Below are positions 34,892 through 43,249 of a stretch of DNA of 64,000 bases, piece by piece. This DNA comes from Pedobacter kyungheensis (GTDB lineage Bacteria; Bacteroidota; Bacteroidia; Sphingobacteriales; Sphingobacteriaceae): positions 62,001-126,000 of the forward strand of contig NZ_JSYN01000023.1 of assembly GCF_000812965.1 (NCBI RefSeq). Reading direction: 5' to 3'. The notes under the pieces are model-generated. The model was given only the letters and a program-made list of their open reading frames with translations, did no database searches and was not told the origin of the DNA. The position numbers were made by a program, and so were the translations under genes. Every line of letters starts with the position of its first letter. The stretch's first letter is position 1.

Positions 34892-35623
34892 TTAGGTATC
34901 GCGACGGCTCTCTACCGTGTATACAAAACTATCGGCATGGTAGTAGCCTAAATTGTATTCAATTGGCCGCTCTGCCTGATCAAAAACATAACGTTTTCTA
35001 AAAAGCAGCGGACTTCCCACTTCAACATCCAGTTTCGAAGCCATAAATTTATCGGCCGCCTTAGCGCTTATTTCTTCTTTCGATAGATTCGCAATTATCG
35101 AATGGTCTTTCTCCAGAATTTCATACAAAGGGCGTTTAAAATCTTCATCGCCTGTAAGGCCAATCCTGGGGTGAAAATAAGAGATAAAATAAACGAATGG
35201 GCCTTCTTCTTTCCCTCTTAAACGCTCCAGTTTTAAAACCTTTTTATCGGTACCAATGTCAAAGAAATGCGCCAGTTTCTCATCAGCATATACCCAGCTA
35301 ATGTGAAGCTCGAAATTTTTAATCGGAATGCCCCTGGCTTGCATTTCTTGCGAAAAACTTAGCCAGTTACTGGCTTTCGAGCTCACACAAACCTCAGCAA
35401 CTTTAGTCCCAATACCTTTTTTACGGATCAGCAAGCCCTCATATACCAATTTATTGAGTGCCTGGCGCAACGTTGTTCTCGATATAGCCAGTTGTTTAGC
35501 CATGTCAACCTCGTTAGGCAAAAATTTAGTGGCATATTCCGGCTGTTTAATCAGGTTCCGCAATAATTCTTCTGCCTGGATATGCAGTGGCACAGGACTT
35601 TTATGGTCGATTGAAAATTTCAT
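34892..35623 (-). CDS. GntR/HutC-family transcriptional regulator with UTRA domain
   Basis: A 243-residue DNA-binding regulator. The start at 35623 gives MKFSIDHKSPVPLHIQAEEL, which places the winged-helix domain normally (about residues 10-80: FLPNEVDMAKQLAISRTTLR, then QALNKLVYEGLLIRKKGIGT). The longer reading frame extending to 35986 has no family similarity and overlaps the divergent gene. Residues about 95-240 form a UTRA effector-binding domain (ISWVYADEKLAHFFDIGTDK, FHPRIGLTGDEDFKRPLYEI, ending IEYNLGYYHADSFVYTVESR). It is divergent from the isomerase-like gene at 35855. Palindromic sites in the shared region and at the promoter of the 41799-43091 gene make it the likely regulator of the mannose unit and perhaps of itself. 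The effector is probably a sugar phosphate, as is common in HutC members. Confidence 0.92.
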   Translation of the reverse strand: MKFSIDHKSPVPLHIQAEELLRNLIKQPEYATKFLPNEVDMAKQLAISRTTLRQALNKLVYEGLLIRKKGIGTKVAEVCVSSKASNWLSFSQEMQARGIPIKNFELHISWVYADEKLAHFFDIGTDKKVLKLERLRGKEEGPFVYFISYFHPRIGLTGDEDFKRPLYEILEKDHSIIANLSKEEISAKAADKFMASKLDVEVGSPLLFRKRYVFDQAERPIEYNLGYYHADSFVYTVESRRDT

Positions 35624-35675
35624 TTTATTTAGACTACAGCGCTTTAAGCAAACAAACTTTTCTGATGCAGCCTCA

Positions 35676-35707
35676 CAAAGATAAAGAAAGCATATACAAA
35701 CAACAAT
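35676..35707 (-). promoter_or_regulatory. Candidate promoter of the GntR gene
   Basis: Read on the minus strand, ATTG, then 20 bases, then TATCTTTG, matching the Bacteroidota TTTG / TAnnTTTG pattern with one mismatch. The -7 box lies 53 bases upstream of the start codon. Confidence 0.4.
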
Positions 35708-35712
35708 ACTAT

Positions 35713-35726
35713 GTATGTATCCATAC
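35713..35726. promoter_or_regulatory. Candidate GntR operator (gtatg-N4-catac)
   Basis: A perfect 5-bp inverted repeat with a 4-base spacer, just upstream of the candidate gntR promoter. It shares tatgtatgta with the reverse complement of the site at 35805, so the divergent region may hold two operators. Confidence 0.4.
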
Positions 35727-35796
35727 AGCCTGTCAGGGCAAATTTGGTGATCAAATGCCTGTAATCCGATCCAGTTAAAAGAATTTGAGTAAAAAA

Positions 35797-35828
35797 TTAG
35801 GATATATGTACATACATAGATACATTTG
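35797..35828 (+). promoter_or_regulatory. Candidate promoter of the isomerase-like gene
   Basis: TTAG, 20 bases, then TACATTTG, an exact TAnnTTTG box, 26 bases before the start codon at 35855. The palindrome at 35805 sits between the two boxes, a position suited to repression. Confidence 0.45.
35805..35818 (+). promoter_or_regulatory. Candidate GntR operator (tatgta-ca-tacata)
   Basis: A perfect 6-bp palindrome with a 2-base centre. The surrounding 16-mer tatatgtacatacata matches the one at 43151 (tatatgtacaaacata) in 15 of 16 positions. It lies between the -33 and -7 boxes. Confidence 0.6.
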
Positions 35829-35854
35829 TTATTTAATAAAACATTTATCCATTT

Positions 35855-37681
35855 ATGGAAGTAAAAAATAATCCTCAGGAAACACCTGTAGCAGCACAAT
35901 GGAGACAAAGTGGAGAGCAGATTTTGCCTGAAAACATACACGATTTTAACCCATCGCCAGAGGGTTACAACCTTTATCCCGTACACACTTTAGGAGCGGG
36001 CAAAATATTTGATGGCTTTACCACATTGGCCGCCTGGATTATTGAAAAAAAAACCGTGTTGATAGATGGTTATGTTGGTGTATTCTGGTCTGAAATCGAA
36101 AGACTGCTACAAACAGAATTTACCAAAAAGCAGGTAAAAGTTAACTGGTTGCATACAGCTGATCAAATGAAAACAGCAGCAACGGTTATGGAACTGGTAA
36201 ATCCTTTTTTAGGCGAAGCGAAAAGTGTTTGGGGTAAAAAAACAGACCTAAAGCTTAATGATTTTTTTGAAACCGGATTTAGCACAAACCAGCCCGATAC
36301 GGAATACGAAGTAAATATTGTAATTGGCGTAGGGGCAGCCTTGCTTAATTGGGATGCACCAATCATTTACCTCGATATTCCTAAGAACGAAATTCAATAC
36401 CGCATGCGTGCAGGTTCCATTACCAACCTGGGCGCTGCCACTACAGCAAGTGCCTTCGAAATGTACAAACGGTTTTATTTTGTAGATTGGCCGGTGTTGA
36501 ATAACCATAAAGCAGAAATTTTAAAGCGCATAAGTGTAGTTGCTGATGCGCAACACAAATCATCGATAAAGTGGGTCGAGGCCAATGAACTGAACAAAGG
36601 TTTAAAACAGATCAGCCAATCGGTATTTCGGGTTAGGCCATGGTTTGAGGCTGGTGCCTGGGGTGGGCATTGGATGCAGGAAAATATTGAAGGATTGAAT
36701 AAAGATGAGATAAATTATGCCTGGTCTTTCGAAATGATTGTTCCCGAGAATGGCATTATTTTCGAAAGCAGCGGAAACCTGTTAGAGGTTACTTTTGATT
36801 TTCTGATGTTTAGCGAAAATCAATCGGTATTGGGCAAACATGCTTCCATTTTCGGTACCGAATTTCCAATCAGATTCGATTTTCTCGATACCATGGATGG
36901 CGGAAACCTTTCCATCCAATGCCATCCTTCATTAAAATATATCCGTGAAGAATTTGGCGAAAACATTACGCAAGATGAAACCTACTACATTTTGGAATGT
37001 AAAGACGATGCAAAAGTGTATTTGGGTTTTCAGGAAGATATTAATCCAATTGAATTTAATCAGGCCTTAATTAAGAGTCAGCAGTTAAAGCAGGAAATAG
37101 ATATCGAACAGTTTGTGCAGGTACATGATGCCCAAAAGCATGATCTTTTTTTAATCCCAAACCGTACTGTACACAGTGCCGGAGCCAACAATCTTGTGCT
37201 CGAAATCAGCGCAACACCTTATATTTTTACCTTTAAAATGTACGATTGGGTGCGTTTAGGTCTGGATGGTCAACCACGACCAATTAATATAGAACATGCC
37301 TTTAAAAACCTGGATTTTAGCAGGAAAGGTGAGGTGGTTAAAGAGGAGTTAATTTCGAAACCATCGGTAATAGAAAAAGGAGCTGATTGGGAATTAATCC
37401 ATTTGCCTACACACCGCGAACACTTTTATGCTATTCAGCGAATGGAATTTGATGGCGAAATTACCGTTAATACCAACAATACCTGTCATATCTTAATGTT
37501 GGTAGAAGGCAGTACCATTCAGCTAAAAAATACAGATGGTCAGATTACGGAATTTCATTATGCAGAAACTTTTGTAGTTCCGGCAGCGGCCGAAAGTTAT
37601 ACCCTGATTAATAAGGGCTCAAACAGGGCCAAAGTAATTAAAGCGTTTGTAAAAGACAATCTGACTGCTGTAAATTTATAA
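35855..37681 (+). CDS. Class I mannose-6-phosphate isomerase-like protein with extra N-terminal domain
   Basis: A 608-residue cytoplasmic protein. The C-terminal part (about residues 260-605) matches type I phosphomannose isomerase, which interconverts mannose-6-phosphate and fructose-6-phosphate. The zinc ligands can be placed: Gln355 and His357 in LSIQCHPSL, Glu375 in TQDETYYIL and His440 in NRTVHSAG. The cupin-like C-terminus ends with SYTLINKGSNRAKVIKAF. The first about 240 residues are extra: LIDGYVGVFWSEIERLLQ and IVIGVGAALLNWDAPIIYLD look like a nucleotide-kinase-type alpha/beta fold without a proper P-loop. The usual family length is about 300-450, so this is a two-domain form. It heads the unit with a sugar porter and GH92, under a candidate GntR operator, which supports a mannose catabolic role. 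Confidence 0.8.
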   Translation: MEVKNNPQETPVAAQWRQSGEQILPENIHDFNPSPEGYNLYPVHTLGAGKIFDGFTTLAAWIIEKKTVLIDGYVGVFWSEIERLLQTEFTKKQVKVNWLHTADQMKTAATVMELVNPFLGEAKSVWGKKTDLKLNDFFETGFSTNQPDTEYEVNIVIGVGAALLNWDAPIIYLDIPKNEIQYRMRAGSITNLGAATTASAFEMYKRFYFVDWPVLNNHKAEILKRISVVADAQHKSSIKWVEANELNKGLKQISQSVFRVRPWFEAGAWGGHWMQENIEGLNKDEINYAWSFEMIVPENGIIFESSGNLLEVTFDFLMFSENQSVLGKHASIFGTEFPIRFDFLDTMDGGNLSIQCHPSLKYIREEFGENITQDETYYILECKDDAKVYLGFQEDINPIEFNQALIKSQQLKQEIDIEQFVQVHDAQKHDLFLIPNRTVHSAGANNLVLEISATPYIFTFKMYDWVRLGLDGQPRPINIEHAFKNLDFSRKGEVVKEELISKPSVIEKGADWELIHLPTHREHFYAIQRMEFDGEITVNTNNTCHILMLVEGSTIQLKNTDGQITEFHYAETFVVPAAAESYTLINKGSNRAKVIKAFVKDNLTAVNL

Positions 37682-37748
37682 AACAGCAGTCGGGTATGAT
37701 TTGCAATCCATTGTCAAATCATTTAAATTTTTAACCAAAATATAAATT

Positions 37749-39152
37749 ATGAGTGCGCAAAAAAGAAGCAGTGTATTTTTAATAACGCTCGTAGCATCGC
37801 TGGGTGGCTTTTTATTCGGCTTTGATATGGCTGTTATATCGGGAGTTTTGCCGCTGGTGCAAAAACAGTTTGCATTAAGTGCCTCACAAGAGGGATGGTT
37901 TGTATCTTCTGCATTGTTAGGCTGCATCATCGGGGTGGCCTTTTCAGGAGAACTTAGCGACCGATTCGGCCGGAAAAAGCCATTAATTTTAACAGCTGTT
38001 CTTTTTGTTGCATCAGCCCTGGGTTGTGCATTATTTCCAAACCTTAGTGGCGTTATTGCTTTCAGGCTCCTGGGAGGTATTGGTATCGGTATCGCCTCAA
38101 ACGTAGTGCCTTTATATATTTCAGAAATCGCCCCTGCACACATCAGAGGGCGTTTAGTTACCTATTACCAGTTTGCACTTACACTGGGCATTTTGGTTGC
38201 TTATCTCAGCAACGCAGCCCTGCTAAGTGGTGTCTCAACAAGTTCAACAAATACTTCAGCTTTAAGCACGCTTTTTAATCACGAAGTTTGGCGCGGTATG
38301 CTGGGAATGGGGGTACTACCGGCAGTTTTATTTTTATTTGGATTATTACTGATACCCGAAAGTCCGAGATGGCTCATACAAAAAGGCCATATCGCAGCCG
38401 GCACTTTAATCATTAGTAAAATTAACGGACAGGCGCAAACTGAAATTGACCCCAAACAGTTTGCATCAGAAAGCAACGGCACCAAAAGTTCATATAAAGA
38501 ATTATTCGCACCAGCAATGCGTAAAGCTTTGTTAATCGGCATCTTATTGCCTTTATTTTCTCAGTTTAGCGGTATCAATGCCATTATCTATTATGGTCCA
38601 AGAATACTCGGAAATGCGGGTATATCTTTAAGTAATTCACTCATCAGCCAGGTAATTTTTGGGCTCGCGAATGTACTCTTTACCCTGTTCGCCATCTGGA
38701 AAGTAGATAGCTGGGGAAGGAGACCACTTTATCTTTACGGAACGGCCGGTGCAGCCATTTCGCTGATTTTAACTGGTGTATGTTTTTATTTTAATGCTAC
38801 CTCAAGCATTTGGCTGTTGGTATGTGTTTTGGCCTTCCTTGCATTTTTTGCATGCTCTATTGGCCCCTTAAAATTTGTTGTGGCAGCAGAGATCTTTCCC
38901 GGAGCTATTCGTGGAAGAGCATTAGCCATCAGCATTATGGTGATGTGGGTAGCCGATACCATTGTGGGGCAAATTACCCCCAATTTATTAAACGAACTGG
39001 GTAGTGCAGGTACATTTTGGTTCTTCGCCTTTTTCTGTACCATAGCCTTTATTGCAGTTTACAAATTGCTTCCCGAAACCAAAGGAAAATCGTTAGAGCA
39101 AATAGAGAGCGAGTGGAAACAAGAAGGAGATAAACCCGTGTTTTTTCATTAA
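37749..39152 (+). CDS. MFS sugar porter
   Basis: A 467-residue inner-membrane transporter of the sugar porter family (XylE/GalP/GLUT type), probably a sugar:proton symporter. Signature motifs are in place: GGFLFGFDMAVISGVLPLVQ in helix 1, ELSDRFGRKKPL in loop 2-3, PESPRWLIQKG at the central loop, SQFSGINAIIYYG in helix 7, SWGRRPL, and PETKGKSLEQIE near the C-terminus. Twelve hydrophobic segments can be counted. It follows the isomerase-like gene by 67 bases and precedes GH92 by 14, so one transcript is likely. The context suggests that mannose released in the periplasm is its cargo, although family motifs alone do not fix specificity. Confidence 0.92.
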   Translation: MSAQKRSSVFLITLVASLGGFLFGFDMAVISGVLPLVQKQFALSASQEGWFVSSALLGCIIGVAFSGELSDRFGRKKPLILTAVLFVASALGCALFPNLSGVIAFRLLGGIGIGIASNVVPLYISEIAPAHIRGRLVTYYQFALTLGILVAYLSNAALLSGVSTSSTNTSALSTLFNHEVWRGMLGMGVLPAVLFLFGLLLIPESPRWLIQKGHIAAGTLIISKINGQAQTEIDPKQFASESNGTKSSYKELFAPAMRKALLIGILLPLFSQFSGINAIIYYGPRILGNAGISLSNSLISQVIFGLANVLFTLFAIWKVDSWGRRPLYLYGTAGAAISLILTGVCFYFNATSSIWLLVCVLAFLAFFACSIGPLKFVVAAEIFPGAIRGRALAISIMVMWVADTIVGQITPNLLNELGSAGTFWFFAFFCTIAFIAVYKLLPETKGKSLEQIESEWKQEGDKPVFFH

Positions 39153-39166
39153 AAGATAAAAATCCT

Positions 39167-41509
39167 ATGAATTTAAAATATAAGCTTACTGCTTTATTAT
39201 TGCTTAACTTATTTTACAAACCGGTAAGTGCACAATCAGACCACGACCTATTAACCTATGCCGACCCGCGGATTGGTACGGCCCACAGTCGCTGGTTTTA
39301 TTTTACGCCCGGGGCAGTTCCTTTTGGAATGGCCAAAGCTGCGCCATCTACCAATGGTTCGTACGGCAATAAAAGTGGCTGGGAAGCTGTAGGTTATGAT
39401 GAAAGGCATAACTCCATTGAAGGTTTTGCTAATTTTCACGAATTTCAGATTGGCGGAGTTGTTTTTGCGCCATCAACCGGAAAGCTGCAAACACTGGCAG
39501 GAAGTTTAGAGCATCCTGAGACAGGTTACCGTTCTACTTTCGACCACAAAGATGAAGTTGCCACACCTGGTTATTATTCGGTATTGCTGAAAGATTATGG
39601 CATTAAAGCTGAATTAACTGCGACTAAAAGGGTGGCTTTTCACCGCTATACTTTTCCAAAATCAACTCAGGCTAATATCCTTTTCGATATCGGGCACCAG
39701 CAGGGAGAAAGTGGCGAAGTAAGTGATGCTCAAGTATACCTGACCAAAGATGGCAGAATTGAAGGTTATGTAATTACAAAACCGGTTTATGTACAGAAAT
39801 ATCAGCCCGGTGCAGATGTAAAAATGTACTTCTCTGCCGTAGCGAGTAAAAGACCTGCAAAATTTGGCACATTTACCGGAGCGCAGATTACCGAAGGAAG
39901 CAAAAGTACTACAGGCAAAGGGGCAGGTTTATACCTCACTTTTAATACGCATGAAAAGGAGAGCATTACTATAAAAGCCGGACTTTCTTATACCTCGATA
40001 GCTAACGCAAGGCTTAATCTGAATAAAGAAGCAGCAAATCTTTCCTTTGATCAGGCTAAAACACAGGCGCTAAATACCTGGGGCAGTTATTTGGGAAGAA
40101 TCAGGGTAACATCTGATAATAAAGCAAATCTCACCAAGTTTTATACTGGCTTATACCATGCTTTATCAGGACGTGGGTTGGCCAGTGATGTCAACGGCGC
40201 TTACCCTAAAAACGATGGAGGAATTGGCCAGATTCCACTTGACAAAAACCATGTGCCGCTTCACAACCATTACAATACCGACGCTATCTGGGGCGCTTTC
40301 TGGAATTTAACCCAGCTTTGGGCTGTAGCTTATCCCGAATATTATTCAGATTGGGTTAAAAGTCAGTTATTGGTTTATAAAGATTCCGGATGGTTAGCTG
40401 ACGGGATTGCCAATAGCCGCTATGTATCTGGTGTAGGTACCAATTTTGTGAGTTTGGCTATAGCAGCCGCCTATACCTCCGGAATTCGCGATTTTGATGT
40501 AAAAACTGCTTATCAGGCTGCACTTAAAAATGAACTGGAATTTCAAAACCGGCCGTTTGGAGCGGGTAAATCAGATTTGGATAGATTTTTAAAATATGGT
40601 TATGTAAACCATCTAGACAGTGGAAGTGGCGCCAGCGAGCGCTGGCAGTTCTCGGCATCGCATACCCTTGAATATGCCTTTAGTAGCTATGCAGTTGGTC
40701 AATGGGCAAGACTTTTAAACAAAACAGCCGATTACCAGAAATTAACTACGCCTTCAAACGCCTGGAAAACCATTTTCGACCCTGCTACTAAATTCATCAG
40801 ACCAAAGGACGAGCAAGGTAAATTTATATCCAATTTTAATCCCAAACAGGCCTGGAGAGGTTTTCAGGAAGGAAATGCCTGGCAATACACCTTTTATGTA
40901 CCACAGAATCCAAACGCTTTAATTGATGCTATTGGTAACACTGATTTTAACAACAGGCTGGATAGTATTTTTACGGTATCAGAAAAAAATAAATTTGGGG
41001 GTGGTACAACCTTAGATGCTTTTTCCGGACTTGAAGGTTTGTATAACCATGGCAATCAGCCCAATCTGCATACTTCGTGGCTTTTTAATTTCTCCGGAAA
41101 ACCATCACTTACGCAAAAGTGGGTCAGAAAAATTATGGATGAATTTTACGGCACTGAAGGCATCCATGGTTACGGATATGGTCAGGATGAGGATCAGGGC
41201 CAGCTTGGTGCCTGGTACGTGATGGCTTCGATGGGGATTTTTGATGTAAAGGGATTTACCGATGCCTCACCAGAAATCGGCCTCTCGGCACCCATTTTTA
41301 AGACTATCCGGATTAAAGGCAATAAAAAATACTTCAGTGGTAAAGATTTCGAAATTGTAACCCTAAATAATAATACCGAAAACCAATACGTCCAGTACTT
41401 TTCTTTGAATGGTAAGCCCTTAAGAGCTCCTTTTATGAAACTGAAGGACATTCAAAACGGCGGAAAATTGGTTGTGCAAATGGGAAAGATGCCGAAAGAT
41501 GTGTATTGA
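39167..41509 (+). CDS. GH92 exo-acting alpha-mannosidase
   Basis: A 780-residue secreted enzyme with a signal ending at PVSAQ (about residue 23). GH92 enzymes remove alpha-mannose residues and require calcium. The N-terminal beta-sandwich starts YADPRIGTAHSRWFYFTPGA. The (alpha/alpha)6 domain has the family blocks HNHYNTDAIWGAFWNLTQLW, GFQEGNAWQYTFYVPQN (containing the probable catalytic Glu), GGTTLDAFSGLEG and YGQDEDQGQLGAWYVMASMG (acidic base region), followed by a GH92 C-terminal beta domain. The length is typical. It is the last plus-strand gene of the mannose unit and is followed by repeats and a terminator. The linkage (1,2, 1,3, 1,4 or 1,6) cannot be read from the sequence. Confidence 0.93.
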   Translation: MNLKYKLTALLLLNLFYKPVSAQSDHDLLTYADPRIGTAHSRWFYFTPGAVPFGMAKAAPSTNGSYGNKSGWEAVGYDERHNSIEGFANFHEFQIGGVVFAPSTGKLQTLAGSLEHPETGYRSTFDHKDEVATPGYYSVLLKDYGIKAELTATKRVAFHRYTFPKSTQANILFDIGHQQGESGEVSDAQVYLTKDGRIEGYVITKPVYVQKYQPGADVKMYFSAVASKRPAKFGTFTGAQITEGSKSTTGKGAGLYLTFNTHEKESITIKAGLSYTSIANARLNLNKEAANLSFDQAKTQALNTWGSYLGRIRVTSDNKANLTKFYTGLYHALSGRGLASDVNGAYPKNDGGIGQIPLDKNHVPLHNHYNTDAIWGAFWNLTQLWAVAYPEYYSDWVKSQLLVYKDSGWLADGIANSRYVSGVGTNFVSLAIAAAYTSGIRDFDVKTAYQAALKNELEFQNRPFGAGKSDLDRFLKYGYVNHLDSGSGASERWQFSASHTLEYAFSSYAVGQWARLLNKTADYQKLTTPSNAWKTIFDPATKFIRPKDEQGKFISNFNPKQAWRGFQEGNAWQYTFYVPQNPNALIDAIGNTDFNNRLDSIFTVSEKNKFGGGTTLDAFSGLEGLYNHGNQPNLHTSWLFNFSGKPSLTQKWVRKIMDEFYGTEGIHGYGYGQDEDQGQLGAWYVMASMGIFDVKGFTDASPEIGLSAPIFKTIRIKGNKKYFSGKDFEIVTLNNNTENQYVQYFSLNGKPLRAPFMKLKDIQNGGKLVVQMGKMPKDVY

Positions 41510-41534
41510 TTAAACTTATGCGTAGATCTTAATT

Positions 41535-41575
41535 CCCCTCTTTTAGAGGGGTATCCGAAGGACGGGGTGTTTTAG
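41535..41575. repeat. cccctct hairpin repeat
   Basis: Seven-bp arms cccctct / agagggg with a ttt loop, followed by gtatccgaaggacggggtg. The same family as 29619. Confidence 0.55.
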
Positions 41576-41630
41576 ATGCTGCAATAATACGATTACTATA
41601 GGATCGAGATGTCGGTCTTCTTTGGGGATC

Positions 41631-41731
41631 CGTCATTCCCAACTTGATCCGATAGCTATCGGATGGGAATCTTAATACGATCGCTACAATCACCTTGTAA
41701 GATTGCTTCGTCGTTCCTTCTCGCAATGACG
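41631..41731. repeat. Compound REP-like element
   Basis: Begins cgtcattcccaacttgatcc, contains the palindrome ccgatagctatcgg, and ends with agattgcttcgtcgttcc plus tcgcaatgacg. It combines the two families seen at 12274 and 13457. Confidence 0.75.
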
Positions 41732-41736
41732 AATAG

Positions 41737-41775
41737 AAAAAGGGATAATAAACATTCGGTTCATTATCCCTTTTT
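41737..41775. terminator. Bidirectional terminator between GH92 and the convergent six-hairpin gene
   Basis: Perfect 13-bp arms (aaaaagggataat / attatcccttttt) with a 13-base loop. Because the arms are A- and T-tailed it can act on both strands. Confidence 0.8.
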
Positions 41776-41798
41776 TCGTTTTTATACAGATAAATCTG

Positions 41799-43091
41799 CT
41801 ATTTCTTTTTCTCCAGTTCCGTTATTGCTGTCCACAATACACCAGCTTCACCTCTGAAACTCGATGATCCTTTGGGTTTATTATCTGGTGTATACCATTC
41901 ATAAAAGCCATTGTTGCTGATTACGCGTGCCAACATCGGGTCAAGTGCCTCTTTAGCTTCAGCCAGTAAATTATACCTGATGAGCTGCGTAACCATTCTG
42001 CCGCCAAACCAGGTCCAATCGCCGCCATTTTGGTAAGAATATGGTCCCATTACCTTATTTTGGAAAGAGCCGGCCGGATAAACAGGGTAGAGCGTAAGTC
42101 CGATAGTTGCCGCATTGGCATCTTTTACGTTTTGTTGCATCTTTTCATAAGCTTCCTTTACCTGTTTTTTGGTTAACAAGCCAGCTTCAATGGCCACTGC
42201 TGTACCACCATGATAGTAAACTTTCGATTCATCAAAAGAAGCCGGAAAAGGAGAGCCGTTTAAATAAATGTGTGGAATGTATTTTTGCGCTTTATCATCC
42301 CACAAATATTTATTGATATTTTCACGCACGCTTTTATAAATGCCTTTCCATTTGGTAATCTGCGCAGGACTTAAATCTCCAACCTGGATAAAATCGTTTA
42401 TGGCAATTAAAAACATGGCGTTATCGTAAATATCAATGGCACGGTGGGTATTCTCGTCAATCACAACACCCCAGCCTTGCTCAGGTTGCACATCGCCCCA
42501 ATCGGCAGTGGTTGCTCCCCAGATTAAGCCATACTTCTCATTAAACCTTTCTTTCATCAGAAAATCCATAGCCCTTTCCATTTGCTTTTTAACCGGTAAG
42601 CCGGCTACCTGCTCATTTAAAATGGATTTATCGCCCGTAATATTGATGTATTTCGCTATGGCTTGAATTAAGGAGGTTTCCTGATCAGTTTCCACGGTAT
42701 TTTTATGTCCGAGGTATCCCGGTACTAAATCCGATTTGTAAAATGTACCTTCAGATCCGGCCTGTTTTGAGGGGATATATCCATCCAGGATAGCACCATC
42801 TGCTTGTTGAAACTGAAAAAAGGTTATCAGGTGTTTCCTGATCTGCGATTTATCGTTAACCTTACAGCTTAATTCGATAAAGGTATTCAAATCCCTGATC
42901 CACACTTCACCATAGCCATCTCCGGCCGTAACACCTTTCTTGATCAACGCCTCGGCCATGGTTTTAACCTGATTCATGACCGCAGGGGATACATTTTGGT
43001 GTGCCTTTTGTGTAATAGCCTTCGCCTGGGCTAAAGATACACCGGGCGTCGCCAGTGCAATAAACATGGCTAATGCAATATTTTTATTCAT
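41799..43091 (-). CDS. Secreted six-hairpin (alpha/alpha)6 glycosidase, mannose regulon member
   Basis: A 430-residue exported protein with a signal ending near GVSLAQA (about residue 22). The fold signature is an (alpha/alpha)6 barrel: GYGEVWIRDLNTFIELSCKV, LIWGATTADWGDVQPEQGWG, HRAIDIYDNAMFLIAINDFI, YYHGGTAVAIEAGLL, NGGDWTWFGGRMVTQLIRYN and SSSFRGEAGVLWTAI. This pattern resembles MGH1-type/GH63-like proteins, and I cannot assign a CAZy family with certainty. The alignment of acidic residues in IRDLN, DWGD and RGEAG suggests a working active site. It is convergent with GH92, and its promoter carries almost the same palindrome as the mannose operon, so it probably acts on a mannoside or a related alpha-linked substrate. 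Confidence 0.7.
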   Translation of the reverse strand: MNKNIALAMFIALATPGVSLAQAKAITQKAHQNVSPAVMNQVKTMAEALIKKGVTAGDGYGEVWIRDLNTFIELSCKVNDKSQIRKHLITFFQFQQADGAILDGYIPSKQAGSEGTFYKSDLVPGYLGHKNTVETDQETSLIQAIAKYINITGDKSILNEQVAGLPVKKQMERAMDFLMKERFNEKYGLIWGATTADWGDVQPEQGWGVVIDENTHRAIDIYDNAMFLIAINDFIQVGDLSPAQITKWKGIYKSVRENINKYLWDDKAQKYIPHIYLNGSPFPASFDESKVYYHGGTAVAIEAGLLTKKQVKEAYEKMQQNVKDANAATIGLTLYPVYPAGSFQNKVMGPYSYQNGGDWTWFGGRMVTQLIRYNLLAEAKEALDPMLARVISNNGFYEWYTPDNKPKGSSSFRGEAGVLWTAITELEKKK

Positions 43092-43150
43092 CGGTTATAA
43101 TTTATACTGTTTTTGCTACCTCATATTGAAGCACTTAACTATTCATAATC

Positions 43151-43168
43151 TATATGTACAAACATATA
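43151..43168 (-). promoter_or_regulatory. Candidate GntR operator overlapping the -7 box
   Basis: A perfect 7-bp inverted repeat tatatgt-acaa-acatata. It matches the operator near 35805 in 15 of 16 bases and covers the -7 box of the minus-strand gene, which suits repression. Confidence 0.6.
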
Positions 43169-43189
43169 TACATTTAATCAATTATCAAA
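43159..43189 (-). promoter_or_regulatory. Promoter of the six-hairpin glycosidase gene
   Basis: On the minus strand, TTTG (43189-43186), 19 bases, then TATGTTTG (43166-43159): a full match to the Bacteroidota sigma consensus. It predicts a transcript start about 60 bases before the start codon. Confidence 0.65.
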
Positions 43190-43249
43190 CAGTTTCACAA
43201 TATAATTACACCTCTGTTTGCATTGGGTTTAAACCCATGGCTAATTCAG

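Noticed and set aside
34892..35986. A 364-codon version of the GntR gene
   Set aside because: The first about 120 residues are cysteine- and aromatic-rich, match no regulator domain and overlap the divergent operators and the 35855 gene. The DNA-binding domain starts properly at 35623.
7610..41731. CRISPR array
   Set aside because: Repeats are separated by whole genes, not by uniform spacers, and no cas gene is present.
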